Shown: piece by piece, positions 25,598-32,992 of the stretch
How the letters are laid out: every line of letters begins with the position of its first letter
How positions within the stretch are numbered: the stretch's first letter is position 1
NCBI GenBank assembly: GCA_903874055.1
Contig: CAIQQR010000027.1
Location: 1 to 34,550 of the forward strand
Length of the DNA stretch: 34,550 nt
Source of the DNA: an uncultured Bacteroidota bacterium
Lineage (GTDB): Bacteria; Bacteroidota; Bacteroidia; Chitinophagales; Chitinophagaceae
Direction of reading: 5' to 3'
Notes under the pieces: model-generated
Database searches by the model: none
Seen by the model: only the letters and a program-made list of their open reading frames with translations
What the model was told of the DNA's origin: nothing
Position numbers and translations under genes: made by a program

Positions 25598-25605
25598 CAA
25601 ATTTA
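25598..25605 (-). promoter_or_regulatory. TAnnTTTG box before gmk
   Basis: TAAATTTG on the minus strand, 3 bases before the gmk ATG: the shortest box-to-start distance in the window. Confidence 0.45.
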
Positions 25606-25619
25606 ATTAAATTATGCCG

Positions 25620-25627
25620 TATATTTA
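25620..25627 (+). promoter_or_regulatory. Promoter-like box before the S10 gene
   Basis: TATATTTA (one mismatch to TAnnTTTG), 35 bases before the ATG at 25663, divergent from the gmk box. Confidence 0.3.
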
Positions 25628-25662
25628 ACTATCATAATACTAAAGAACTTAAAAAGAAAAAT

Positions 25663-27198
25663 ATGCAAAAACAATTATGGGTAGCACTATTAATGGTTGG
25701 CTCTTTATTTGCGCAAGCACAAAAACCAAGTGAAGAAAGTCCAAAGCCAGCTGCAAATCAAGCCGATAATAATCCAAGCTTTAAAAGAGCACTTTCATTA
25801 GAGTCCAAAACGGAAGCAAGGGGTGAAGCCACTATAAAGGGACAAAAAGTACCTTATAAAGTAGTATCTGGAACTATACCTGTTTGGGACGAAGATGGTA
25901 AAGCGATTGCCGGTTTATTTTATGTGTATTATGAAAGAACTGATGTTACCAATAAAGACGAGCGTCCCTTAGTGATTTCATTTAATGGTGGCCCGGGTAC
26001 GGCAAGTGTTTGGATGCACTTAGGTTATACTAGCCCTAAAAAATTAAAAATTGACGATGAAGGATATCCTGTACAACCTTATGGTGTGGAGGATAACCCC
26101 AATTCCATTTTAGATGTGGCGGATATCGTGTATGTAGATCCTGTGAATACTGGCTTTTCACGCATTTTAGATAAGTCTGTTCCAACTTCAAAATTCTTTG
26201 GCGTAAATGCAGATGTAAAATATCTAGCGGATTGGATTAATACATTTGTTGGAAGAAATAAAAGATGGGCTTCACCAAAATTCTTAATTGGAGAAAGTTA
26301 TGGTACAACACGTGTATCTGGTTTGTCTTTAGAGTTACAAAATAGACACTGGATGTATTTAAATGGAGTTATATTAGTATCTCCAACCGATTTAGGTATT
26401 AAGCGCGAAGGCCCTACTAGTGCAGCGTTACGTGTACCTTATATGGCAGCAACTGCATGGTATCATAAAAAATTACCTGCTGATTTACAAAGCAAAGACC
26501 TTACTGCTTATTTACCCGAAGTGGAAGCTTTTACTTTAAATGAATTATTACCAGCCATTGCAAAAGGTTGGAATATTGATGCGGCACAGAAAACAGCCAT
26601 CACAAAAAAATTAGCACGTTACACAGGTTTAAGTGAAACTGCAGTGACACAACAAAATTTAGAAATTCCATTTGATTTTTTCTGGAAAGAATTATTACGT
26701 GATCAAGGAAAAACAGTAGGTCGTTTAGATTCAAGATATATTGGTATTGATAAAAAAGACGCCGGCGTAGGCCCTGATTATAATGCAGAGTTAACAAGTT
26801 GGGAGCATTCCTTTACGCCAGCAATTAATATTTATTTGAGAGATGTATTGGGTTATAAGACTGATTTAAACTATTATATTTTCGGCCCTACTTTCCCATG
26901 GGATAATAACAATAACCATACGGGTGATGACTTGCGTCAAGCAATGATGCAAAATCCTTACTTGCATTTATTGGTACAATCAGGATATTATGATGGCGCT
27001 TGTGATTATTTCAATGCCAAGTTTAATATGTGGCAAATGGATCCAGCAGGTAAAATTAAAGATAGAATGAGCTGGGAAGGCTATCGTAGTGGACATATGA
27101 TGTACTTACGAAAAGAAGACATTGTAACAAGCAATGATCACCTAAGAGCATTTATTAAAAAGAGTATTCCAAAATTTGGTACACCTGCAAAGTTTTAA
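25663..27198 (+). CDS. Secreted S10-family serine carboxypeptidase-like protein
   Basis: A periplasmic or secreted alpha/beta-hydrolase peptidase, 511 residues. The start at ATG 25663 gives a clean signal peptide (MQKQLWVALLMVGSLFAQAQ); the longer open frame from 25588 would bury it and overlaps gmk. Family motifs are SFNGGPGTASVWMHLG, VDPVNTGFS, the nucleophile elbow in LIGESYGTTR, and the acid/base pair in QSGYYDGACDY and EGYRSGHMMYLR, so the Ser-Asp-His triad is complete. This bacterial S10 branch is common in Bacteroidota; its substrate peptides are not known. It converges with ykuK across the twin hairpin module. Confidence 0.9.
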   Translation: MQKQLWVALLMVGSLFAQAQKPSEESPKPAANQADNNPSFKRALSLESKTEARGEATIKGQKVPYKVVSGTIPVWDEDGKAIAGLFYVYYERTDVTNKDERPLVISFNGGPGTASVWMHLGYTSPKKLKIDDEGYPVQPYGVEDNPNSILDVADIVYVDPVNTGFSRILDKSVPTSKFFGVNADVKYLADWINTFVGRNKRWASPKFLIGESYGTTRVSGLSLELQNRHWMYLNGVILVSPTDLGIKREGPTSAALRVPYMAATAWYHKKLPADLQSKDLTAYLPEVEAFTLNELLPAIAKGWNIDAAQKTAITKKLARYTGLSETAVTQQNLEIPFDFFWKELLRDQGKTVGRLDSRYIGIDKKDAGVGPDYNAELTSWEHSFTPAINIYLRDVLGYKTDLNYYIFGPTFPWDNNNNHTGDDLRQAMMQNPYLHLLVQSGYYDGACDYFNAKFNMWQMDPAGKIKDRMSWEGYRSGHMMYLRKEDIVTSNDHLRAFIKKSIPKFGTPAKF

Positions 27199-27276
27199 GT
27201 CGCTATAAGAATTTAGCTCCTTAAAACTTTCGATAATGATTCAAAAGGCCGCAATTCTGCGGCCTTTTTGTTTAAT
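27189..27276 (+). repeat. Hairpin-plus-terminator module, copy A
   Basis: AAAGTTTTAAG (27189-27199) pairs perfectly with CTTAAAACTTT (27220-27230), overlapping the S10 stop codon. A linker CGATAATGATT follows, then the terminator hairpin AAAAGGCCGC/GCGGCCTTTT (27243-27268) and TGTTT. The 55 bases at 27222-27276 recur at 27383-27437 with 50 identities. Confidence 0.75.
27243..27273 (+). terminator. Terminator of the S10 gene (copy A)
   Basis: Perfect 10-bp stem, loop AATTCT, run TTTTTGTTT. It follows the S10 stop by 45 bases. Confidence 0.8.
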
Positions 27277-27287
27277 AATTATTTTTT

Positions 27288-27330
27288 AAATATAGAAGCC
27301 CTAAACTGAAAAGTTAGTGCTTCTATATTT
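27288..27330. repeat. Inverted repeat between the two terminator copies
   Basis: AAATATAGAAGC (27288-27299) pairs perfectly with GCTTCTATATTT (27319-27330); inside, CTAAAC/GTTAG can pair with a bulge. No coding potential is apparent. Confidence 0.65.
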
Positions 27331-27352
27331 AATGCTTGGCACTCCGGCAAAG

Positions 27353-27437
27353 GTTTAGACCGTTAATAAAAATATAACGATCTAAAACTTTCGATAAAGA
27401 TTTAAAAGGCCGCAATTCTGCGACCTTTTGTTTTAAT
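27353..27437 (+). repeat. Hairpin-plus-terminator module, copy B
   Basis: GTTTAGACCGTTA (27353-27365) pairs with TAACGATCTAAAAC (27375-27388) with one mismatch and one bulge. The linker CGATAAAGATT follows, then AAAAGGCCGC/GCGACCTTTT (27404-27429), which has one C-A mismatch against copy A, and GTTTT. The 3' arm of the first hairpin is shared with copy A but the 5' arm is not. Confidence 0.7.
27404..27435 (+). terminator. Terminator-like hairpin, copy B
   Basis: Near-copy of the S10 terminator, weakened by one mismatch; followed by TTTTGTTTT on the plus strand. It also lies 22 bases beyond the ykuK stop and could serve that gene on the minus strand. Confidence 0.55.
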
Positions 27438-27450
27438 TCGTATTTATTTT

Positions 27451-27924
27451 TTAATGTATAACCTTATCTGCACAACAGCTACTAGCAAAGGCATCGGGTT
27501 TGGCTTTAAAGGCAAAACCCATTCCCATTATGTATCCCATGGCATCTTTTAAAGCATCATTGCTTTTGAATTGAGCGTTGGTATTGATATCTGCATGTAC
27601 TTCCATTTCAATATCGTATTCAATAAATAAATCACAAAGTTCATAAGCAACCTCGATACTTTTTGAAACTTCTAATAACATTCGTTCTTTAATGTGCAAT
27701 GACTGGGTTGATTTTTCATTATGTATAAACATAAAACCACCATTGTTTTGACGAAGAAAAACAATTACGGTTGCAAATTCTGTAAAGTTTTGTTTTACTT
27801 GACTATCGGTTCCAATATATACGGACAGCTTATTGTTTTTTTCAATTTCAGCTTCAATTGTTTTTCGAACCTGATCTTTGATAGGTAAATGAATAGGTTC
27901 TCCATTAAATTTTCTCCAATTCAT
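27451..27924 (-). CDS. YkuK-family (DUF458) RNase H-like protein
   Basis: A 157-residue member of the YkuK family, a predicted RNase H-fold nuclease of unknown role. The N-terminal LSVYIGTDSQVKQ carries the first acidic residue of the fold; EVHADINTNAQ (about 118-128) and MGYIMGMGFAFKAKPDAFASS match the family C-terminus. In many relatives the last motif reads SYxASSVADK; here it reads AFASSCCADK, with two cysteines. It converges with the S10 gene. Function in RNA or DNA metabolism is inferred from fold only. Confidence 0.8.
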   Translation of the reverse strand: MNWRKFNGEPIHLPIKDQVRKTIEAEIEKNNKLSVYIGTDSQVKQNFTEFATVIVFLRQNNGGFMFIHNEKSTQSLHIKERMLLEVSKSIEVAYELCDLFIEYDIEMEVHADINTNAQFKSNDALKDAMGYIMGMGFAFKAKPDAFASSCCADKVIH

Positions 27925-27992
27925 ACTATAAATATTATAGACATAAATTACTTAAAAAATTTAATTCAAACTAAATTTCTATGTTAAGTAAT

Positions 27993-29246
27993 CTATAATA
28001 AATGAGTGGCTTCCGATTTTTCGTAATTTGCATGCATTACAATAATCATGGTTAAGAATGTGGATGTATAAAATAAGTAGGTGTAAGGAACGTCAATAAA
28101 AGTATAAAAAAGGACTAAGCTTAATTTTAAGCTTGATAACAAAATTGCCGTTTTATTAAATTGATATTTTTTCTTAATCAATAGGAGTATGCTCATGTAA
28201 ATGGATGGAACCAAAAGCGAAAGTCCAATTAGCATTCTATGTTGAAGCATAATGTTGTTTGCACCAAAAAATTTAGCAAAACCCAAACCTTCTGTGAAAA
28301 CGGTGGGAGTGTCTTTCCAAACTCTGCTGGTAAAATCAATATAGCGTCCTGGTAAATTTAAAATATCGTGAATCAATTGCGTACCGAAAGGGTATATCAT
28401 AAAAAAGTAAAAAAAAACTAAAATGATAGCGCCCTGAGTAATAATATATTTCCAATTTTTTTCAATAATGCTATATAACAGTATAGCAGGAATCCATCCA
28501 ATAAATGCATACCTACTAAACAAACATAAAGTAATTACGATTGCCATTAAATACTTTTGTTGGTGTATAATGGTTACAGCAAGTAATAAATAAAATGTGA
28601 TTACGACAGTCTCTTCGGTATAAATAATCAAATTGGCGTCTTCCACACTAAATAAATACCAGAACAATAAAAATATAGAGGTGATCATTAAAACAGACCC
28701 CTCCTTATTTAAATTTAATCGCCAAATTGGGTAAGCAAAAATTAAAAAAAATAAACTCACCGATAACCATCTAATATCAATATGCAAAAAGGTTGGAATC
28801 GAAAATGGCATCCAAAGTGCAGGTAAATAAATCGGTTTGGTACCTCCCCAAATTTCATTAATGGGTTTATATACATCCTTTATTTTTAAATTTACGAATC
28901 GCTCACACATTACTTTGATAATGGGTAACATATCCGATTCCTTGTAATTGAGCGGATTGTATATAAAATATTCCATCGAAAATCGATACATAACAATCAA
29001 TACAATGATACTTATCAGTACTTTGTATTGAATATTTTTTCCATAAATATTTTTTAATTCATACTTATAAGAAGTAGCTTCAAATTTATTCTTGAGAATA
29101 AAAAAGGTGATTCCAAGTCCTGATAGCGTGTATAAAATTGAAATTAAAGACATGTAAGGCTTTAAATTCAGCAAAAAAGTAACACATAAGGTTTCAATCA
29201 GAAAAAATGCAATTAAAATAAAATTAAAGTATCTGTCCTTATTCAT
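27993..29246 (-). CDS. Multi-pass membrane protein, possible GT87/DUF2029-type glycosyltransferase
   Basis: A polytopic inner-membrane protein of about 417 residues with around ten hydrophobic helices. The first non-membrane loop after helix 3 holds short charged motifs and YKPINEIWGGTKPIYLPALWMPFSIP, a layout like the DUF2029/GT87 polyprenyl-phosphate mannosyltransferases. That assignment is by general resemblance only. The ATG at 29246 (MNKDRYFNFILIAFFL) is preferred to one at 29309, since the extension is hydrophilic and overlaps a plus-strand gene remnant. It is AT-richer in codon use than the neighbours and has no operon partner, so it may be a lineage-specific gene. Confidence 0.6.
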   Translation of the reverse strand: MNKDRYFNFILIAFFLIETLCVTFLLNLKPYMSLISILYTLSGLGITFFILKNKFEATSYKYELKNIYGKNIQYKVLISIIVLIVMYRFSMEYFIYNPLNYKESDMLPIIKVMCERFVNLKIKDVYKPINEIWGGTKPIYLPALWMPFSIPTFLHIDIRWLSVSLFFLIFAYPIWRLNLNKEGSVLMITSIFLLFWYLFSVEDANLIIYTEETVVITFYLLLAVTIIHQQKYLMAIVITLCLFSRYAFIGWIPAILLYSIIEKNWKYIITQGAIILVFFYFFMIYPFGTQLIHDILNLPGRYIDFTSRVWKDTPTVFTEGLGFAKFFGANNIMLQHRMLIGLSLLVPSIYMSILLLIKKKYQFNKTAILLSSLKLSLVLFYTFIDVPYTYLFYTSTFLTMIIVMHANYEKSEATHLL

Positions 29247-29311
29247 AATAGAGGCAAGATACAATTTACTTATAAATTTTCTTGAAAAACCATTTTGCCA
29301 TTCACCCAAGT

Positions 29312-29437
29312 TTGCAAGCTACAAAGGAAGATGATGCCTATTGGTTAAAAGGGATTGAACTTGGATTATTAGGCATACAAACAGATCATCCAAAAGAATT
29401 GGTACAATTTTTAAAAAAGATAAAAGTGCATAATTAA
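29312..29437 (+). pseudogene. C-terminal remnant of an unidentified protein gene
   Basis: A plus-strand frame of about 41 codons ends at TAA 29435-29437 and reads like the tail of a normal protein: KEDDAYWLKGIELGLLGI, then TDHPKELVQFLKKIK. There is no ATG; a TTG at 29312 is the only start-like codon and a stop lies in frame at 29273. The residue composition is strongly protein-like, and the fragment fills the gap between two minus-strand genes. I read it as the 3' end of a gene lost by deletion. A genuine small protein starting at TTG is the alternative. I do not recognise the family. Confidence 0.4.
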
Positions 29438-29458
29438 AAAAGAAAATTCAATACAACA

Positions 29459-30766
29459 CTAATCTACCCTTTTGATATCTGCACCTAATTCCTGTAACCT
29501 TGTATCAATGTATTGATAACCGCGGTCTATTTGTTCAATGTTTTGAATAACACTTTTTCCCTCAGCACTTAATGCTGCAATCAATAAAGCTTGACCAGCA
29601 CGGATATCAGGGCTAGTCATGGTAATGCCACGCAGTGGGTATTTGCGTCCTAGTCCAATCACGGTTGCTCTATGTGGATCACACAAAATAATTTGTGCAC
29701 CCATGTCAATTAATTTATCAGTAAAGAACAATCTGCTTTCAAACATTTTTTGATGTATCAATACGCTTCCTCTTGCTTGTGTTGCGGTAACTAAAACAAT
29801 ACTTAATAAATCGGGTGTGAAGCCGGGCCATGGATTATCATAAATGGTTAAAATTCCACCATCCATATAAGTTTGAATTTCATAATCTTCCTGAGCTGGG
29901 ATAAAAATGTCATCTCCTTGAATATCAAAATCAATACCTAGTAATCTAAATTTTTCAGTAATAATACCTAAGTGTTGAATGCCGGCATCTTTAATACGAA
30001 TCTCACTTTTAGTCATGGCAGCAAGACCAATGAACGAACCAATTTCAATCATGTCAGGTAAAATGCGATGTTCAGTTCCACCTAATTTTGTAACTCCTTC
30101 AATGGTTAATAAATTACTTCCTACTCCGGTTATTTTTGCACCCATTCTATTTAACATGCTACATAACTGTTGTAAATAAGGTTCACAGGCTGCATTGTAA
30201 ATGGTAGTAATTCCTTCGGCCAAAACTGCAGCCATCACAATGTTTGCAGTACCTGTCACCGAAGGTTCATCTAGTAACATATAACAACCCTTAAGTCCTT
30301 CTGTTTTAATAGTGAAGCAAGCAAGGTCTTGATCATATTCATATTTTGCACCTAATTTTTCAAAACCAATAATATGAGTATCTAATCTTCTGCGACCAAT
30401 TTTATCTCCACCTGGTTTAGGAAGATACGCAACCTTAAAGCGCGCTAATATAGGTCCAGCAAGCATTACAGAGCCACGTAAACGACCACTTTTTTTTCTA
30501 AATTCTTCTGAGGCTAAATATTGTGGATCAATTTTATCTGCTTGAAAACGATAAATACCTTCTCCTAATTTTTCAACACTCACTCCCATTTCATGTAATA
30601 ACTCAATCAATAAATTTACATCTACAATATTGGGGATATTAGAAATGGTAATGGGATCACTGCTTAAAACTACAGCCGATAAAATTTGTAAAGCTTCGTT
30701 TTTCGCCCCCTGTGGAATAATGGTGCCTTTTAATGCTTTACCGCCGCGCACTTCAAATGAACTCAT
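29459..30766 (-). CDS. murA: UDP-N-acetylglucosamine 1-carboxyvinyltransferase, Asp-type
   Basis: First committed step of peptidoglycan synthesis: transfers enolpyruvate from PEP to UDP-GlcNAc. The 435 residues show the two-domain EPSP-synthase fold, with the active Lys22 in QGAKNEALQ, RGSVMLAGPILARF, and RIKDAGIQHLGIITEKFRLLG. The catalytic-loop residue that is Cys115 in E. coli aligns to Asp121 here (PKPGGDKIGRR). Asp at this site is known from other bacteria, such as Mycobacterium and Chlamydia, and makes MurA insensitive to fosfomycin. It follows the DUF4290 gene in the same direction, a common pairing in Bacteroidota, but a terminator lies between them. Confidence 0.95.
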   Translation of the reverse strand: MSSFEVRGGKALKGTIIPQGAKNEALQILSAVVLSSDPITISNIPNIVDVNLLIELLHEMGVSVEKLGEGIYRFQADKIDPQYLASEEFRKKSGRLRGSVMLAGPILARFKVAYLPKPGGDKIGRRRLDTHIIGFEKLGAKYEYDQDLACFTIKTEGLKGCYMLLDEPSVTGTANIVMAAVLAEGITTIYNAACEPYLQQLCSMLNRMGAKITGVGSNLLTIEGVTKLGGTEHRILPDMIEIGSFIGLAAMTKSEIRIKDAGIQHLGIITEKFRLLGIDFDIQGDDIFIPAQEDYEIQTYMDGGILTIYDNPWPGFTPDLLSIVLVTATQARGSVLIHQKMFESRLFFTDKLIDMGAQIILCDPHRATVIGLGRKYPLRGITMTSPDIRAGQALLIAALSAEGKSVIQNIEQIDRGYQYIDTRLQELGADIKRVD

Positions 30767-30783
30767 GATAATTGTTTGTATAA

Positions 30784-30791
30784 CGAAAATA
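30784..30791 (-). promoter_or_regulatory. TAnnTTTG-like box before murA
   Basis: TATTTTCG on the minus strand, 17 bases before the ATG, just past the terminator of the DUF4290 gene, so murA can be transcribed independently. Confidence 0.35.
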
Positions 30792-30801
30792 AACTTTTAT
30801 T

Positions 30802-30838
30802 GTAAAAAAAATCCCGTTACTAAATAAGAACGGGATTT
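30802..30838 (-). terminator. Intrinsic terminator of the DUF4290 gene
   Basis: AAATCCCGTT (30809-30818) pairs perfectly with AACGGGATTT (30829-30838); on the minus strand the hairpin is followed by TTTTTACAA. It separates DUF4290 from murA. Confidence 0.8.
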
Positions 30839-30856
30839 ACTTTATAATATTTTGAA

Positions 30857-31549
30857 CTAGTACCTTTTTTTGAAATTGCGGTTATTGTTGTTTCTTCCAC
30901 CTCCGCCTCCGCTAGGTCCACGGCCACTTCCTCCGCCTTGTCCACCTCGATTGCGGTTATTGTTTTGCCATCTTCCTCCAGCTGGTCGGTAATCATCACT
31001 AAAGTTTTGATTGCGATGTTTAATATAAGGAGTATTGCTAAATTCAAGACCACCGCCTGTTATTGAATTTAATTCACTTCGAATAGCGTCATCTTGTACC
31101 AATTCTTTATGCCAATTACTATATGCTAACTTCATATAATGGGCGATACTATTGGCAAAACCTGCTTTCTTTTCTTCATCGGTCTCCGCCATGGCTTTAT
31201 CAATCACCAATTCTAAATTTTTACCTAGGTGTGCATATTTGATTTTGCGTTTAGGATAAGGCAATGGATCGGGCTTTTGCTTATAGGTTTCCTTGGTAGG
31301 AATCGGATAAGGACTTTCCAAGTCCAATTTAAAATTGCTCATAAAAAACAGGTGGTCCCATAATTTATGCTTGTAATCTTCAATATTCTTTAGGGACGGA
31401 TTTAAGAATCCCATCAATTCAATCACTACTTGGGCTTGCTCTTGACGCTTGGCTTTGTCCTCAATAGTCATAAGATGGTCCACCATCCTTTGAACGTGAC
31501 GGCCATACTCTCTCATCCCCATTATGCTTCTTGCTGTATTGTACTCCAT
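30857..31549 (-). CDS. DUF4290 protein with Gly/Arg/Asn-rich tail
   Basis: A conserved Bacteroidota protein of unknown function, 230 residues. The DUF4290 domain fills about 1-180 (MEYNTARSIMGMREYGRH at the start, IAHYMKLAYSNWHKE later) and looks all-helical. The last 43 residues (188-230) are low-complexity: runs of Gly, Asn and Arg with RGG and GRG steps, ending in basic FKKRY. Such tails bind RNA in other proteins, so an RNA-associated role is possible; that is inference. It sits upstream of murA and divergent from pheS. ATG 31549 is the only good start. Confidence 0.82.
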   Translation of the reverse strand: MEYNTARSIMGMREYGRHVQRMVDHLMTIEDKAKRQEQAQVVIELMGFLNPSLKNIEDYKHKLWDHLFFMSNFKLDLESPYPIPTKETYKQKPDPLPYPKRKIKYAHLGKNLELVIDKAMAETDEEKKAGFANSIAHYMKLAYSNWHKELVQDDAIRSELNSITGGGLEFSNTPYIKHRNQNFSDDYRPAGGRWQNNNRNRGGQGGGSGRGPSGGGGGRNNNNRNFKKRY

Positions 31550-31569
31550 GTATTAAATCTTCCGAATAA

Positions 31570-31577
31570 CAAATGTA
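31570..31577 (-). promoter_or_regulatory. TAnnTTTG box before the DUF4290 gene
   Basis: TACATTTG on the minus strand, 20 bases before the ATG at 31549, divergent from the pheS box. Confidence 0.4.
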
Positions 31578-31622
31578 GGGTTTTTATGGGTAATTTTCGT
31601 CAGATGAAAAACCACTTTTGCG

Positions 31623-31630
31623 TATATTCG
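31623..31630 (+). promoter_or_regulatory. TAnnTTTG-like box before pheS
   Basis: TATATTCG, 4 bases before the pheS ATG; one mismatch to the consensus. Confidence 0.35.
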
Positions 31631-31634
31631 TGCT

Positions 31635-32675
31635 ATGGAGCAATTGTTACAACAAATAGAAGCCATCAAGGCCGAAATCGCAGCTACGGTGGCAACAACC
31701 CCAGATGCGGTGGAGCAATACAGAATCAAATACTTAGGAACCAAGGGTTTGGTAAAACAAATCATGGGGGAGATGAAGAATGTGCCGAATGAGCAAAAAA
31801 AGGAATTTGGTCAAATATTGAATGCTTTTAAAATTGTAGCCGAAGAAAAAATGGTGCAATTGCAGGAAGCATTGGGGGATAGTGATGAGCAAGGAAATGA
31901 AAAGTTCGATTTTACTTTACCAGGCGATCCAATTGCAGTGGGAACAAGACACCCATTGAATTTAGTGCGTAACCAAATGGTTTCTATATTTAAGCGTTTG
32001 GGTTTTGCAGTGGCAGAAGGTCCAGAGGTAGAAGATGACTGGCATAATTTTGGTGCGATGAATTTGCCCGAAGATCATCCAGCGCGTGATATGCAGGATA
32101 CATTTTATGTACAAGCAGCTACCGAAGAAAGTTCAGCATGGTTATTAAGAACCCATACTTCCAGTGTACAGGCACGTGTGATGGAAACACAAAAACCACC
32201 TATTCGTGTAATTTGTCCTGGACGCGTATATCGTAATGAAACCATTTCTGCAAGAGCACATTGCTTTTTTCATCAAGTAGAGGGATTATATATTGATGAA
32301 AATGTAAGCTTCGCTGATTTAAAACAAACACTCTATTTTTTCGTACAAGAAATGTTTGGCAAGGATGTGAAAGTAAGATTCCGTCCAAGTTATTTTCCAT
32401 TTACTGAGCCAAGTGCCGAAATGGATATTAGTTGTCAAATATGTGCTGGCAAAGGATGTAATATATGTAAGCACACTGGATGGGTAGAAATTTTAGGATC
32501 AGGAATGGTGCATCCAAAAGTTTTAGAGAATTTTGGTATTGATCCTGAAAAGTATACTGGCTTTGCGTTTGGAATGGGTGTAGAAAGAATAGCACAATTA
32601 AAATACCAAGTAAACGATTTAAGATTATACTCACAAAATGACCTACGCTTTTTAGAACAGTTTAAGCCTGTTTAG
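31635..32675 (+). CDS. pheS: Phenylalanyl-tRNA synthetase alpha subunit
   Basis: Catalytic subunit of the alpha2-beta2 PheRS, 346 residues. An N-terminal coiled coil (about 1-85) that grips tRNA is followed by the class II core: HPLNLVRNQMVSIFKRLGF (motif 1), VICPGRVYRNETISARAHCFFHQVEGLYI (motif 2), FRPSYFPFTEPSAEMDI and GFAFGMGVERIAQLKY (motif 3). A Cys cluster, CQICAGKGCNICKHTGW, is found in many bacterial PheS. pheT is not adjacent on either side, so the subunits are encoded separately. The stop abuts the convergent higA stop with no gap. Confidence 0.96.
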   Translation: MEQLLQQIEAIKAEIAATVATTPDAVEQYRIKYLGTKGLVKQIMGEMKNVPNEQKKEFGQILNAFKIVAEEKMVQLQEALGDSDEQGNEKFDFTLPGDPIAVGTRHPLNLVRNQMVSIFKRLGFAVAEGPEVEDDWHNFGAMNLPEDHPARDMQDTFYVQAATEESSAWLLRTHTSSVQARVMETQKPPIRVICPGRVYRNETISARAHCFFHQVEGLYIDENVSFADLKQTLYFFVQEMFGKDVKVRFRPSYFPFTEPSAEMDISCQICAGKGCNICKHTGWVEILGSGMVHPKVLENFGIDPEKYTGFAFGMGVERIAQLKYQVNDLRLYSQNDLRFLEQFKPV

Positions 32676-32984
32676 TTACGCAGCTTGTATCTTTTTTGCC
32701 TTGAATGGCTTTAATTTCAAGCTTTTATTTAATTGTTCAGCTTCTCTCATGTCAAAAGAAAGTTGAAGTCTTATCCATATATCAGCAGTACCTCCAAAAA
32801 CTTTTGCAATTCGTGTAGCAAGTTGTGGTGTAATGGGTGATTTTCTATTTAATACATTAGAAAGTGAAGGACGTGAAATGCCTAGTAAGCTAGACGCATC
32901 TGTTATAGTGAGCGCGTTCGCAAGAATAACATCTTCTTTAAGAATTTCGCCCGGATGGGTATTATGTTTAATTTTTCTATTCAT
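32676..32984 (-). CDS. higA: HigA-family antitoxin, XRE-type helix-turn-helix
   Basis: Antitoxin and DNA-binding autoregulator of a type II toxin-antitoxin module, 102 residues. The NTHPGEILKEDVI opening (HPGEIL motif) is diagnostic of the HigA family; the helix-turn-helix lies at about 25-60 (TITDASSLLGISRPSLSNVLNRKSP). A basic C-terminus follows (LKLKPFKAKKIQAA). It starts 8 bases after the toxin gene ends, giving the toxin-first order usual for higBA. Its stop abuts that of pheS. Confidence 0.92.
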   Translation of the reverse strand: MNRKIKHNTHPGEILKEDVILANALTITDASSLLGISRPSLSNVLNRKSPITPQLATRIAKVFGGTADIWIRLQLSFDMREAEQLNKSLKLKPFKAKKIQAA

Positions 32985-32992
32985 TAGTAATT

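Noticed and set aside
27331-27365. tRNA-like or degraded tRNA text in the spacer
   Set aside because: No cloverleaf, no T-loop sequence and no CCA end can be drawn.
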